Shown here: in pieces, positions 1 through 11,252 of the stretch | Position numbering within the stretch: the first letter of the stretch is position 1 | Layout of the letters: each line of letters opens with the position of its first letter | Assembly (NCBI GenBank): GCA_945643635.1 | Contig: CALZFC010000256.1 | Coordinates: 2,527,501 to 2,591,500, forward strand | Length of the DNA stretch: 64,000 bases | Source: Allodiplogaster sudhausi | Lineage: Eukaryota > Nematoda > Chromadorea > Rhabditida > Diplogasteridae | Direction of reading: 5' to 3' | Made by a program: the position numbers and the translations under genes | The notes under the pieces: generated by a model | Seen by the model: the letters and a program-made list of their open reading frames with translations, nothing else | Database searches by the model: none | Told to the model about the DNA's origin: nothing

Positions 1-381
1 CTCCGACCGCATTCTCAATTCGAACCACTCTCATTAGTCTTCTTCAGTTGCGTCTCCTCCGCGTTCTTTCATTCCGTGGGCGAGCTCCCCCTTTTAATGT
101 TCAGGAACGGCCTCAGTCTGAATACAAAAACGGGTTATAAATATTCAATTTATTTATTTTTCTGCTTTACTTGCCTACATGTCGCCGCTCTATATAAGGC
201 ATATAATCGTTGATTTCGAATACATGCAGTAAATACGAAGTTTTACAACGCAAAATAAGGTAACTCAACTTTTCGCGGTTGTAATTTCACTCGTCGGCAT
301 GGACTTGGTGTTCGTTTTGGATACCAAGCATCGCTTCATTTGCCTCCTACTAACGAGCATTGCCTATTCTTAGAGCAGGAA
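1..381. other. Upstream region of the arrestin-domain gene
   Basis: AT-rich sequence before the first coding exon at 382. I see no coding exon in it. An acceptor-like 'ttag' lies about 10 bases before the start codon and could be a trans-splice or 5'UTR splice site. A gene crossing the left edge cannot be excluded. Confidence 0.4.
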
Positions 382-2114
382 ATGGACATCCAGATCGAGT
401 TCGACAATCCGCACGGCGTCTTCGTGCCCGGCTATGAGGTGAGCATCAAATTAGCCGGCGATTCCTGGGAAACTGTATGATTAGGAAATTTATTATAAAA
501 GTTATCCTTAGAAAAAAGAAAAATAAATTGAACGAGAAAAAAATAGATTAATTATTTAATTGAAGAGTAAAAAGAAGCATCTCGCAGGTGTCCGGCTCAG
601 TGATCTTCACGGTCACGGACCACCCGCTGAAGGCGAGAGCCGTGCTGATCTCCGTGGATGGCCGCGCGAGCACGCACTGGACTGTCTCCGAGAGACATGC
701 ACGGTCAGAGTTTCATCATATCTCTCTTTTTTATTTCATTTACTTATTTATGGTAAATTATTTATGATTATTAATTCAGTAAATTAAGCACATTTACTCT
801 CATAGAGTTATTACATTATGATTAGCAAGACTTTGTTGTACCTTCTTGTTTTTAGAACAAGACAAAAAAATCCAACTAAATTTTGCTAATAATTTTCAGC
901 CCAGTCGCTCATTCACACGGATCGCACACAAATTTGTGAGTAGAAAGAAGAGTGTAATAAATAAGAAAAATAAAGTACATTTCTGATTATGGAATGATCG
1001 GTCTCGAAATAATAAAAGCTTTTTATGTTTGAAAATAAAAGCCGGCCTGTCCGCTGTCCTCTGACGCTCTTTTCCTCCTTGCACAGCTTTTCCCCCTTTC
1101 GTTTCCTCTGTCACAACATTTTGAATCGCTCCTTGTTTCCGGGCCTTCTTCACCTTGGCTAACCACTGATCTCTTCTTTCTAGCGCATCTTTTGGACGCA
1201 ACTTCCCAGATGCTCTCACGCTAACATCGCTGCTCCTCTTTAATGCTTTTCAATCAATTAACAATAATATAAATTATTTATGAAAAAAAAGCTGTTTTTT
1301 TTAATAAAAAAAAATGCTACAGGCAATCACAGACGACGCACTACACCGTGACGTACTCGGCAAGCGTGCCCTACGCGAATGGAGAAGCAGTGGTGTGGGC
1401 ACCCGGAGGGGGCGAGTCGGCCGGGCATCTCGCACTCGGCATACATCGCTTTCCCTTTCGGTTAGAGAGAGAGAGAGAGAGAAGAGAGAGAGAGAAGAGA
1501 GAGAGAGGAGAGAGAGAAGAGAGAGAGAGGAGAGAGAGAGAGCTCACGCCTATATGCTAAGAACAGTAACTTATTCATATAAAGAAAATACATATAATCT
1601 GTAAGTAATGATCATTCCTGCAATTGTGATTGGCACAGTTATCACAGTTGCTTCTTTCCATCTTGCCAATTTGCATGCAGTCTTTCTGCCCCTGAGGCTC
1701 GTCCGAATGCCATTGGAAATGAACCTAATTATGACAAGCGTTCAGAACACAAAATAGACACTTTGTCCAGCAGAGAACAAAAGAGAGAATAGATGAGATG
1801 GGCTGCATAAAGGGATCATCTTTTTATATTGGTGCTTGGCCTTTTCAACTGCTCTGACGAGCAGTGTTCAGTGGAAACAAGTAACATGCATACTTAACCA
1901 TTTTGAGAGGGAAAATATCGGAGGGAGAAAAAGAGAGAATGGAGGAACGAGAGAAAGAGAGAGAGAGAGCGAGAGAGATGAGAGATGAGAGAGAGGGAGA
2001 TAAATTAAAAGAGTGAAAGAAGAGAGAGCGAGATTGGGAGAGAGTGAGACAAAGTTAGAGAGTAAAAGAAGAGATAGAGCGAGAGCGAGAATGGGAGAGA
2101 GAGAGATAGAGAAG

Positions 2115-2145
<31 letters not shown>

Positions 2146-2806
2146 TGAGATCCAGAAAGAGCCGAGTACACGACCCTTTCCTAGAATGCGACTTCGCATC
2201 TACAAAATTGGTGCTTCTGCACCGCGAGAGTAGAATTAGCACTTAACACGTAGGGACGAAATTGGCAAAGGAAAGAGAGAAAAAACAAAATAAATTTTTT
2301 TTTGAAGCAGTTGTGAGTTTAAATTGCACAACCAACCAAGACCATGAAGAAAAGTTTTGATGGACATTTATTTTGATTTGACAATTAAATTAACTGTTTA
2401 CACAAACTAGGTAGTTTGCTGGAGAATCTCCCAAAAGTTTTTTTTTCGGAAATATATATTTTTTAAATAAAACTAATATTAAAACCGAAATAAGAAAGCA
2501 ATTGCAGTTTCATGCTGCCGCCAATGTGCCCGCCGAGTTTCGAGGGCACCAACGGATTCGTGCGATACTTCTGCAAGGCCAAGATTGATCGGCCGTGGAA
2601 GTTTGACCACACCACAAGAAGAGTGAGTTGGCGAGGGAGAGGGAGAGAGGGAGCGAGAAAGAGAAAGAGAGAGAGAGAGAAAGAGAGAGTAAGAGAGAGA
2701 GAGACGAGGAGAGAGTGAAAGAAAGATAAAAGGTGAGCGAGTAAGAGAGGCGGAGAGAGAAAGAGAGACGGAGAGAGAAAAGGATAGAGTGAAAGAGAGA
2801 ATGGAG

Positions 2807-2847
<41 letters not shown>

Positions 2848-3551
2848 TAGAGTAGCAAGGCAGTCATAGAGAAGAGATGGGGAATCCTCAGGTGTTCACA
2901 GTCGTGCCCACCTTCGATCTGAATCTGCTGCCCTCGGCCGCTCTTCCTGTCGGCGTGCAGGACACGAAGGACCTCGGCGTCCTCTTCTTCAAGCACGGCA
3001 GAATGAGCGTTTCTGTCAGTTCTTATTATTATCCTTCAATCTATTTATTTTAATAATAGTTGCTTTGTTCATTATTTTGATATATTCTTTCGTCATACGA
3101 CGGTATCTAGAGTATAAATGTGCAACTATTAGAATGTTCTTGAGGCGAAGATGTGCAAAGGGGCGTACGTTCCGGGAGAGAACATCGTCCTCAACGCAGA
3201 CATTGTCAACGCGAGCAGTCGGCCGGTCACCAAGGTACTGTATTTTAAATTTTCAATTATTTATTATTTATCAATTATTTTTTAGTTTTGCATTAGCCAT
3301 AATTTTTTTAGCATTGCTTATTTGTTGTTATTTATTCTCTTGCAAATTAGATATGCAACCATGCAAAAGAGGAATCACCATCAAATGCATAAATGACGAC
3401 TGAAATCTCAGGCTGAGCTCAAGCTGGTCGAGGTCTCTCGGTACGTCGCGCATCGACATGGCCACACTTACACGGCGGGCTGTCCCGCGGGCGGCAGCAG
3501 CCACGGGCAGACGAGGACATCCAAGAGGACTGTCACCTCTTTCGAAGAGGC

Positions 3552-3591
<40 letters not shown>

Positions 3592-4516
3592 GAGAGATAG
3601 TGTAAAGATTGGAGAGAACGTGTGGAGAGAGATGAGAGAGAAAGAGATAGAATAAATTGTGAACTATTTGCAGAAGCTTGACGTAGACAAGGGTGCCTCT
3701 GTGCAGTACTCTCGCTTGGTGCCGATTCCTCCGGTCGTGCCCACTTTCAACAACTGCCCAATCATCGAAGTCGAGTACTATCTCAAGGTTCGTACTTGTT
3801 GTTATTTACAATCATTATTATTCTTGAGAAGATTTATTTCTCCCTTTAGCTGAAGCTCTTCGCGAAGGGCACCATGGGCAACACGCTGGCCGTCGAGTTG
3901 CCCGTCATCATTGGCACTGTGCCAATTCGACAAGCTCCGCCCCTTCCGCAGTGCCCGCCGCCCATGGAGAGAGGCAGCTACATCGGCGGCGCTATCATGC
4001 CCAATGGACCTCCGCCGCCATCGGCAGGTCAGGAAGTGATCACTCACTCTCTCTCTCTCTCTCTGTCTTCTCTCTTTTTCTCTGTTCTCTCTTCGTTCTC
4101 TTTCTCTCACATCTCTCTCTCTCTCTCCCCTCTGTATTGTCTTCCCCCTCCTTCTTCGCTTCCGAACGCTGAAGTTTGCTATGCCTCTCGATCTCTTTCT
4201 CCTTCTATTTCCGTCTCTCTCACTCTTTTCTCTCTTTCTCTATCACTCTCTCTTATCTATCTCTCTCTCCGTCCCTCCAGGCTTCGATCTCCCTCCTTCG
4301 TATGAAGAGTGCGTCTTCGGCAAGGGAACAGTCAAGGATGACGAGGAGAACTCGGTAATAAAAATTGGTGAAATTATCTAAGATAATTTATTTATTTTCC
4401 TTATGCAATTTGATTTCTCTTACACAACCTATTTATGCTAATTCTGATTACAGGCCTTTGCGCCCCGCTACGCCTTCTATCCAAACATTCAGCCATCGGT
4501 GCCGCCAGCGGAATAA
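382..4516 (+). CDS. Arrestin-domain containing protein (alpha-arrestin/ARRDC type)
   Basis: Alpha-arrestins link membrane cargo to HECT ubiquitin ligases. Exons: 382-438, 588-703, 900-935, 1323-1460, 2508-2622, 2892-3014, 3145-3234, 3412-3549, 3674-3787, 3850-4027, 4281-4354, 4454-4516; all phases join and the frame closes on TAA. Family hallmarks: the N-arrestin strand 'IEFDNPHGVFVPGYEV', the 'CPPSFEGTNGFVRYFCKAKI' block, 'RPWKFD' before the second domain, and 'YVPGENI' starting the C-arrestin fold. The C-terminus has 'PPSYEEC', a PPxY-type WW-ligand, and a 'PRYAFYP' tail as in nematode members. The intron after 3549 seems to start with GC; a weak GT donor at 3532 would also keep the frame. 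Exon 3 (900-935) fits by phase but matches the family poorly and is the least certain. Several introns carry long GA or CT tracts. Confidence 0.88.
1460..2507 (+). repeat. Arrestin-gene intron with GA microsatellites
   Basis: The intron begins GTTAGAGAGAG and continues as a GA tract to about 1540. A second irregular GA-rich block covers 1920-2150. Open frames here encode only Arg/Glu or Ser/Leu repeats and are not genes. Confidence 0.8.
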
Positions 4517-5451
4517 AGTATGAATAGAAAATAACACAGCTAAAAAAACAATGTTCATAATATATTCGAGTATCCCCTTTGTTGTTCTACATATGATCTA
4601 AGCCTTTTCTTGTTGTAAATATACATACATAAAGGTTTTTATTGGACATTCACTTCTGTTATTTTCTCTCTAGCTCTCTCTCTCTCCTGTCTCTCTCTCT
4701 CTCTCCTGTCTCTCTCTCTCTCTCCTCTCGCTCGCGACTACTCTGCATCTCCAATGCTTCACTCTCTCTTACACACCTCTCCTGAAATGATGATTCATTC
4801 CTATGGAACAAATGTATTTATATTTGTCGTTATTTAAATCATGTTTATTTTGACGTGCTCACGAGATCAACTTCAATGATATAAAGATATTCGAACTACT
4901 TAACTCGTTCAGACATCATCAAAAACTTATTTTCGAAGACAGAAAAACTTGCTTTCTCCATTGAAGTGTCTGAGTTGTTTAGGTCAGTCTTCTTTTTCAC
5001 TCTCAACTTTTTTTCTGTGCGTCGCTGCGTTTCTATTCAATGCAAGGTCATCTCAGCACTTTTTAACAACTCTTCAGAGAAAGTGCGCTGCTTCTCGGTG
5101 TAATTTCCAGCCACCAATTCGCCATTTCCCTAGCCTAATTAGGTTGCAGTGCCCTTTGTTTGAAATGACTGAAGCAGCTGTCGGCAGGCATTTCAGTTCA
5201 GAGCTCATAATGCATTTTAATAATATAACAGTTCCTTGTGACTTTAATAACCTTTAAAATCTTCATTATTCGTTTTGCATCGTGGGCTTCCTCATTAAAT
5301 AGAATTTTTTTATATTATCTTTGGCACTTTTGACAGAGCAGAGGAACAGAAAGAAGCAGTACGAAAAAGCAGAGAAGCTATCAAATGTATCGGCTGGCGT
5401 GACATTGACAGCTCCGATTGTGCACCCGTCTCGTACAATGAGAGGCAGACT
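4517..5451. other. Intergenic region between convergent genes
   Basis: Lies between the arrestin gene (+) and the collagen (-), whose 3' ends face each other. It holds a CT-rich block at 4670-4760 and otherwise AT-rich unique sequence. The AATAAA formed by the stop region of the arrestin gene at 4512-4517 may serve as its poly(A) signal. I see no coding exon. Confidence 0.5.
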
Positions 5452-6587
5452 CTAGTAGCCGGGAGCGGTGCGGGGTGGCGGGCAGTGGTCGCAGCTGCCG
5501 CTGCCGCCGTTGCCGCCGTCGTCTCCGCGAGAGCCAGGCTGACCGTTGTTGCCAGGGGCACCGTCGCCGCCGGGCTCGCCAGGGAAGCCGGGACCACCGT
5601 CGCGACCAGGGTTGCCGGGGCGGCCGTCGGAGCCGGGCGGGCCCTGGGGACCTGGCTCGCCGGGAGCACCAGGCTGGCCAGGGGGAGAAGGCTGCGTGCG
5701 GACGGTGCCGTCACGACCGGGCTCTCCGGGCGCGCCGTCGTTGCCGGGGCCGCCGGGCTGGCCAGCGGGGCCGGGCGCACCGCGGCCGCCGGGGCGGCCG
5801 GCCTGACCGGGCTGTCCATCGCTGCCGGGCTGTCCGTCGGGGCCGGGTTGGCCGGGGCTGCCGGGCTGTCCGGGAGGTCCGGCCGGGCAGTCGAAGCAGA
5901 AGTCGGTGGCATCAGGGGTGTGGTTGTCGTCGCCGGCGTCCGAGCCGGGCGAGCCGGCGTTTCCGGGTGAGCCATCATTTCCGGGTGCGCCGTCCTGGCC
6001 GGGCGGGCCGGGAGGACCGGCGGCGCCGACGCCGCACGAGCAGCAGCTGCCTGCCTGGCGCTTGCCGCGAGTGAGCTGCGCCGAGATCATCGAGTCGATC
6101 TGGCAAGGAGAAGGGCTTTCTTAATCGATTTTAGAATATCCTATTTTTTTAAAAGAATATTCTACTAAATATTTGTATATGCAAAAGTGCCATTTGAATA
6201 TTCCATTTAGCATTCTAATCAATATTTGAATATTCCACGTTCTATATTAGAATATTCTAGCAGTACCTTGGCATACTCGCCACGCAGACCGGCGGAGCGG
6301 GTGCGGCAGAAGGCTAGCTCGTCCTGGATGCCGGACGTGACTCCCTGTCAAGGTACAGGCTTTCTCTTCTTGCTCCCTATATCTATCTTAAGAGTCTGTC
6401 ACCATCTTTCTGACAATAATAGTAATTTAATTTAAAAAAAAAACTTGGCTCATTGCCAAACCTGCATGTAAACACAGAGCATCGGAATGGCCACGATCGC
6501 CGTGAGGGTCGAGATCGTGGAGACGGCAACGCCGAAGAAGGCGAACTTCTTCACGCTCTCCACCTCGGCCAGACCCACCTTCTCCAT
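5452..6587 (-). CDS. Nematode cuticle collagen
   Basis: Structural protein of the cuticle. Exons on the minus strand: 6587-6462, 6344-6267, 6099-5452, giving 283 residues. Residues about 10-40 form the N-terminal membrane anchor typical of cuticular pro-collagens ('[20 protein letters not shown]'). Homology-block residues follow, then 'RGKRQ' near residue 79, a furin/BLI-4 type cleavage site. Next are a cysteine cluster (CCSC), a short Gly-X-Y run, a second cysteine knot (CFDC), a long Gly-X-Y domain with an interruption at '[11 protein letters not shown]', and a C-terminal CDHC. Length and order match the C. elegans col family. High GC distinguishes it from its AT-rich surroundings. Long open frames on the opposite strand are shadows of the Gly-Pro repeats. 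The exact family member is not assigned. Confidence 0.95.
6130..6266. repeat. GAATATTC-type repeats in collagen intron 2
   Basis: Several copies of GAATATTC or one-base variants alternate with AT-rich spacers of about 25-35 bases. The same motif recurs in introns of other genes in the window. Confidence 0.6.
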
Positions 6588-7148
6588 TCTGAAAGAGAGG
6601 GAGAGAGATAAGGAGGTTAAGAGAGAGTGCGAGAACGGTAATTAGGTTGAGAGAGACAAACGGAGACAAGGAAAGAGAGAGAAAGAAATAAAATTGAGGC
6701 AAGAACAACAAATTCAGTAATTCATGAAAATAATTATAGGTCAAGAAAATCCCGATAACTCCACTTTCGCTTTTCTCATCTTTTTTTTTCTCACCTTTGA
6801 CTATGTTAAATCTTACCAATTACACCGAAAATATGATTCTCGAATGTATTTGTAGTATACATTTGAGCAAAAAACCAAAGTGCTATTAAGTGAATAGGTA
6901 AAGATGCCTCTTGACAGAGGCTTTCTTACTCATTGGCAACGCTGCTCTCTTCCCTTTTATACATCTGCGAGTAACAGTGTAAGGGGGAAAGGAAGGCGGT
7001 TTTGTAATGAAAAAAAGAGTAACCGAGGGTGAGAGAGAAAGTGTGATGGAGTGAGAGAACGGAAGCGAGGAAACAAAGAAATAGGAAAAAAATGGTGATA
7101 GCGAGAGGAAGAGAGAGAGAGAGAGAGAGAGAAGCGAGAGAGGGGAGG

Positions 7149-7198
<50 letters not shown>

Positions 7199-7353
7199 GT
7201 GAGAGGAGGGAAAAGAGTGGGAGTTACTACTCACAAGAACACCTCAAGATGCAACAAAGGGAATGCTTTAGGTCCATCTAAAGCCTTTTTTGGTTCATTC
7301 GCAAAACTCTGCCCCAGTCAACGTCTGTCATACACTCTACTTACCTTATTCTT

Positions 7354-7398
<45 letters not shown>

Positions 7399-8420
7399 TT
7401 CTCTCTCTCTCTCTGATTCTAGTTCTCTGTTTTTGGAACACTTTTTGGCCACCTTCACTGAAAAAGGCTACCGAAATAAAGATTCCAGAAACTAATAAAT
7501 GTATTTTTATATCAGTGCATACTCAACTGGTTGAAAGGCCGTGGGGCGCTGAAACCAACGGATGATAATTGGTTGTATGGTCACATTACAATGTGCTTGC
7601 TGCTTTCATGGTTTACCATCTCTTGGGCTTTTTTCTTAATTCTCTCTCTCTCACTCTCTCTTTGTCTCTTCTATGTCTCACTCTCTATAGGTAGCCCCCT
7701 TTCCCCATCGCTCCCTGTTACATTTCGTCGACGATAACGCCATCTCCCGCAGCTCATTAGGTCTCTTCTTAAAGCGATCATTGTTTCAGCTGTTAAACAG
7801 TCACCAATTATTTTTTAGACAGCAATGCTACTTTGCTGCTAAGACAGAAGAAATCGCCTATTAAAATAGAAGAAAATAAAATAAGTATTTCCAAGATCAA
7901 ATCGAATGCCAGAATCGTTGTTATGGCTATTTGTGACGTGCAATTATAACAAAAAAATTGTTTTGTGTTGAAAAGCAAAAAAAAGAGCAAAATAGAAAAA
8001 AAATATGCAATGTACCGTATCTACTTTAAATTACCACGCAAATATAAAAATTTTAGTGCACAGGTAGTGCATAAAATTTAAGCGTAACGATTTAATCTTT
8101 GCGAAACTTCCAAGGATTTTGGGCGCTTGTCTTTTATGGGTTTTTATTATATATGGAATTCATTAGTTATTTACATTTGCTGGAAGATGTTCAGCTAGAT
8201 TTCTACCCCGGTTCCCGCTTGACGTTTGTTGCCGGCGGCCTTTTATCTTTGTTGAATCACTGTTCCGCAATTATTTCCATTGTGTATTCCTATTCTTCTC
8301 TTCCTTCCCTCTTTTTTGTTATTGTGGCAATCTGTTTGCATAAAAAAAAGAAATTATTTCACCTGTTTTTTCTGCTACGGTATTTGATCCGTAAATCTAT
8401 GAAATGTAAATGTACCATGA
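6588..8420. other. Intergenic, microsatellite-rich
   Basis: Upstream of the collagen and upstream of the mtSSB gene. GA tracts cover about 6590-6690 and 7100-7210, CT tracts about 7350-7420 and 7640-7690. Open frames here are Ser/Leu low-complexity translations. A 157-codon frame at 8099-8572 is hydrophobic, runs into the inverted-repeat element and has no recognisable motif, so I do not call it. No other feature seen. Confidence 0.5.
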
Positions 8421-8948
8421 GAATTTTCGGTGCTATCCTTGTTGGGGGGGTCAAAATATTTTCATTTTTCAATCTACCACAAATCATGCACACAAGTGTT
8501 TTAGGCCATGGGGAACACGAATATAAGGTTCTAAGCTATGGGGAACACGAATATAAGGTTGAATCTGCATAATTTTTCCATTTAACAAAGTTGTAATACT
8601 TCAAACTTTTTCCCTATTTTACATCTAAATTTCTGCACTAAGGAGTTGTCAGAGCTGCCAAACACTAATATATCGTCAATTCAGTACTAATGAATATAGA
8701 TAATGCGAAAAGAACGTAATATTCCAGTTTGGCAGGTCTGAAAACCCCTTGAGCACCATCTTAGCTGAAAACGAGCAAACCAGATGTAAAGTAAAAGTAC
8801 TATAACTTTGTTAAATAACAAAATAATACAAAATGAACATTATATTCGTGTTCCCCATGGCTTAAAACCCCCCTGTGCACGATTTCCGTTAGATTAGAAA
8901 AAAAAATTTTTTTTTGACCCCCCCAACTAGGATAGCACCGAATTTTCG
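8421..8948. mobile_element. MITE-like inverted-repeat element abutting the mtSSB gene
   Basis: Terminal inverted repeats of about 30 bp: the left end reads TTCGGTGCTATCC, a G7 run and TC from about 8427; the right end is the reverse complement at 8912-8943. Inside, a 27-bp unit containing GGGGAACACGAATATAAGG occurs twice in tandem (about 8503-8559) and once inverted near 8838-8870. There is no transposase, so this is a non-autonomous element. Its right end lies about 28 bp before the mtSSB ATG. Confidence 0.7.
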
Positions 8949-8976
8949 ACTTCAAAAGTTCTCTTCTAGTTCTAGA

Positions 8977-10209
8977 ATGCTCCGTTCGCTTCTCTCCGCT
9001 CCGGCTCGTCTCGGTGTCGCTCGCGCCTTCTCCGCCACGCCCGTGCGGGCTGCGCCTACGGACGCCAGGCCGAGCAAGGATGAGGTTTCATTCTATGGCG
9101 TCATCTGTGTTTGAATATTCCATATTTTATTCGGCTGTATACGAATATTCCACATTTATTCGGCCGTATTTGAACATTCTATATTTTCTTCTGCCGTATT
9201 CGAATATTCCATATTTTCTTTCTCCCCCTTGATTCCGGGTAGACCACATTTCTGATATGTTTATGGGCTGAACTTTTAGCGCTTCCACCATGACAACCTA
9301 TCGGATCTCGGGTTTTTTCCTCGTTAAACGTTTAATTTCTTTTTGCAGGTCGATGAGCTCTTCAAAGACGAGAAGCAGCCTCACCAACAAGAGCACCGCC
9401 GTCACGCTTACAGGTTGCTATACTTTAACGTCTAAAATGTTTTTTTCAGCATACTTGTTATAATGTATTGAACACCAATCTAAGATTATATCTCGAGTAT
9501 GAACTACTTGAATACTTTGAAGAAGATATTTCCTTTCAGCTTTAACCGCGTTGAACTGCTCGGTGGCGTTGCCGAGGATCCAACGAAGAGAGTGGCGAAG
9601 AACGGGCGAGATTACGTCATCATGAATGTCTTCACCAACTCGTTAGACATTGGAGTATTTAAATGTCCAGTTAAATATTCGAATGCAATAATGAATATTA
9701 GGAGAGAGAAGTTGATCCCGTCCAATATTTCACCTTTTGTTTTAAAATATCATGGATATATTTGAAGATTATCCAGTCCTTTTCGACATAAGAGACAAGA
9801 TGTGGGCCGGTTTTTATAAGCATTTAAAACATCCACTTTGCTCTACTGTACGCCACTAATAATACATACCGTATTCCACTAATAACTACCGTATCTAAGG
9901 ACGACGACCAGTGCAGGAGGCATGAGCTTTGAGAATACAGAGAGACATCCTGTCACGGTATTCGGCAACCTCGCAGATTTCGTATGCAAGCGAGTCAAGA
10001 AGAGTATGGTTGATTTTGCCTTTTTCGTTTCTCTCTCTCCCTCCCCCCTCTCTCTCTCTCTCTCTCTCTCTCCAGGTACCCGTGTCCTTGTGCACGGCCG
10101 CATCCACTACAGTGGCAACGAGTTGCTGTCCGACGGCACCCGCACTCCTCGCCACACTCACATCCACGCCGACTCTGTGCTGCCGATCGCAAGAAACGAT
10201 GAGCAGTAG
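8977..10209 (+). CDS. mtss-1: Mitochondrial single-stranded DNA-binding protein (mtSSB)
   Basis: Coats single-stranded mtDNA during replication, as an OB-fold tetramer in the mitochondrial matrix. Exons: 8977-9084, 9349-9413, 9540-9641, 9900-10003, 10076-10209; 170 residues. The N-terminus 'MLRSLLSAPARLGVARAFSA' is a basic, Ser/Ala-rich targeting peptide. The OB fold starts at 'FNRVELLGGVAEDP', continues with 'YVIMNVFTNS', 'HPVTVFGNLADFV', then 'STRVLVHGRIHYSG' and 'RHTHIHADS', which are family blocks. The junction 9641/9900 was chosen because it is the only pair found that keeps the 'HPVTVFGNLADFV' frame. Intron 1 carries a tandem GAATATTC array (9110-9210) and intron 4 a CT tract against the acceptor. 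Confidence 0.93.
9106..9215. repeat. Tandem GAATATTC array in mtSSB intron 1
   Basis: Four degenerate copies of a roughly 33-bp unit with core GAATATTCCATATTT and spacer TTCGGCCGTA, near 9112, 9145, 9174 and 9200. Confidence 0.7.
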
Positions 10210-10460
10210 ATCTAGCCTTCCCCCCTCCACAAGATTCCATTTTCCGGCCCAGACATTCTCCCTATTTGTTATTCACGTCATTTCTTTTGTTAAATCGTTG
10301 TCGCTTGTAATCGTTTGCTGTGAAATTGGTATTCTAGTTATTTAATCGTTATTGTTGTCTGAATAGAAAGAATGTGTCCTGTCGGAGAGGTGATCTCTGA
10401 AGCTTTCGTCTTCATCTAGCTGTCTCTTGCACTCTCTTTCTCTCTCTCCTCTCTTCACTT

Positions 10461-10501
<41 letters not shown>

Positions 10502-11252
10502 GTTGTTTGAAATGATGAGAGAGAAGGCCCATTTTCGGTCGATCCAAGTGTGTTGTGTGTTTCTCTGTTGTTTCCCTTCCCCTAAGATGAGATAGACTAG
10601 ACTTGAATCTAATAGCAGTGTTCATTCTCTCCTTCAGACTCCCTAGCTTCTCCAGACTTTAAAGTCGTGACTTTCTTTATTGTTGTTGATAGCTGATTGA
10701 ATCGAGAAAAAGGCTGCAGCATGGTTTGAATAAACAATGTTGGCGACAAGAGTGGAGTGCAGTGGAAGAAGAGTGTCGAATGTCGTAGAGAGCGAAGAGC
10801 GGGCCAGCGCCCTATCGATTAAAAAGAGATTGTTGTTCGGCTCTCATCTCCTCATGTTTGTTTCTCCACCTCCCTTTCTTTCTTTCTCGTTCACCATATC
10901 TATATTTCTCCATTACTTCCCTATTACGTACGCCTCGTGGAAAGGTTGCGAGGATTACAAAAGTATTTAAGAGTGCAAGTCTAGTTAGGTCCAATATTTC
11001 AAAAACCTAAGCCTATTCATATCGGTTCAGGTGCGATAGGGCATGGCAAATATGGCCTTTACCGAAAACTGGGTTAGAGAATTCTTTTCCATCCTTCACG
11101 AGTTCATTTAAAGTCGTCAGTCGAATGTTGTTCATAAGGGCAGGTGGTATTGATTGGAGGGCGCATATTTAATAGATAGTTGTCCATCCTGTTCGTGTCA
11201 GATTTCTTGTTTGGTTAACTTATTGTTGATTAACAGCCAGTAAATTGTAGGG
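10210..11252. other. Intergenic between mtSSB and NIPSNAP genes
   Basis: Both genes are on the plus strand about 1 kb apart. Contains a CT microsatellite at about 10430-10500. No convincing exon, although short open frames exist. The gap is long for a close-packed nematode operon, so co-transcription is not claimed. Confidence 0.45.

Noticed and set aside
1868..2246. Ser/Leu and Arg/Glu-rich ORFs in intron microsatellites here and at many other GA/CT tracts
   Set aside because: They are translations of GA/CT repeats with no non-repetitive coding sequence.
5475..6124. Long plus-strand open frames over the collagen
   Set aside because: They are antisense shadows of the Gly-Pro repeats; the minus frame has the anchor, RGKR site and correct introns.
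8099..8572. 157-codon hydrophobic ORF
   Set aside because: Runs into the MITE, no motif, no splice context; likely chance in AT-rich DNA.
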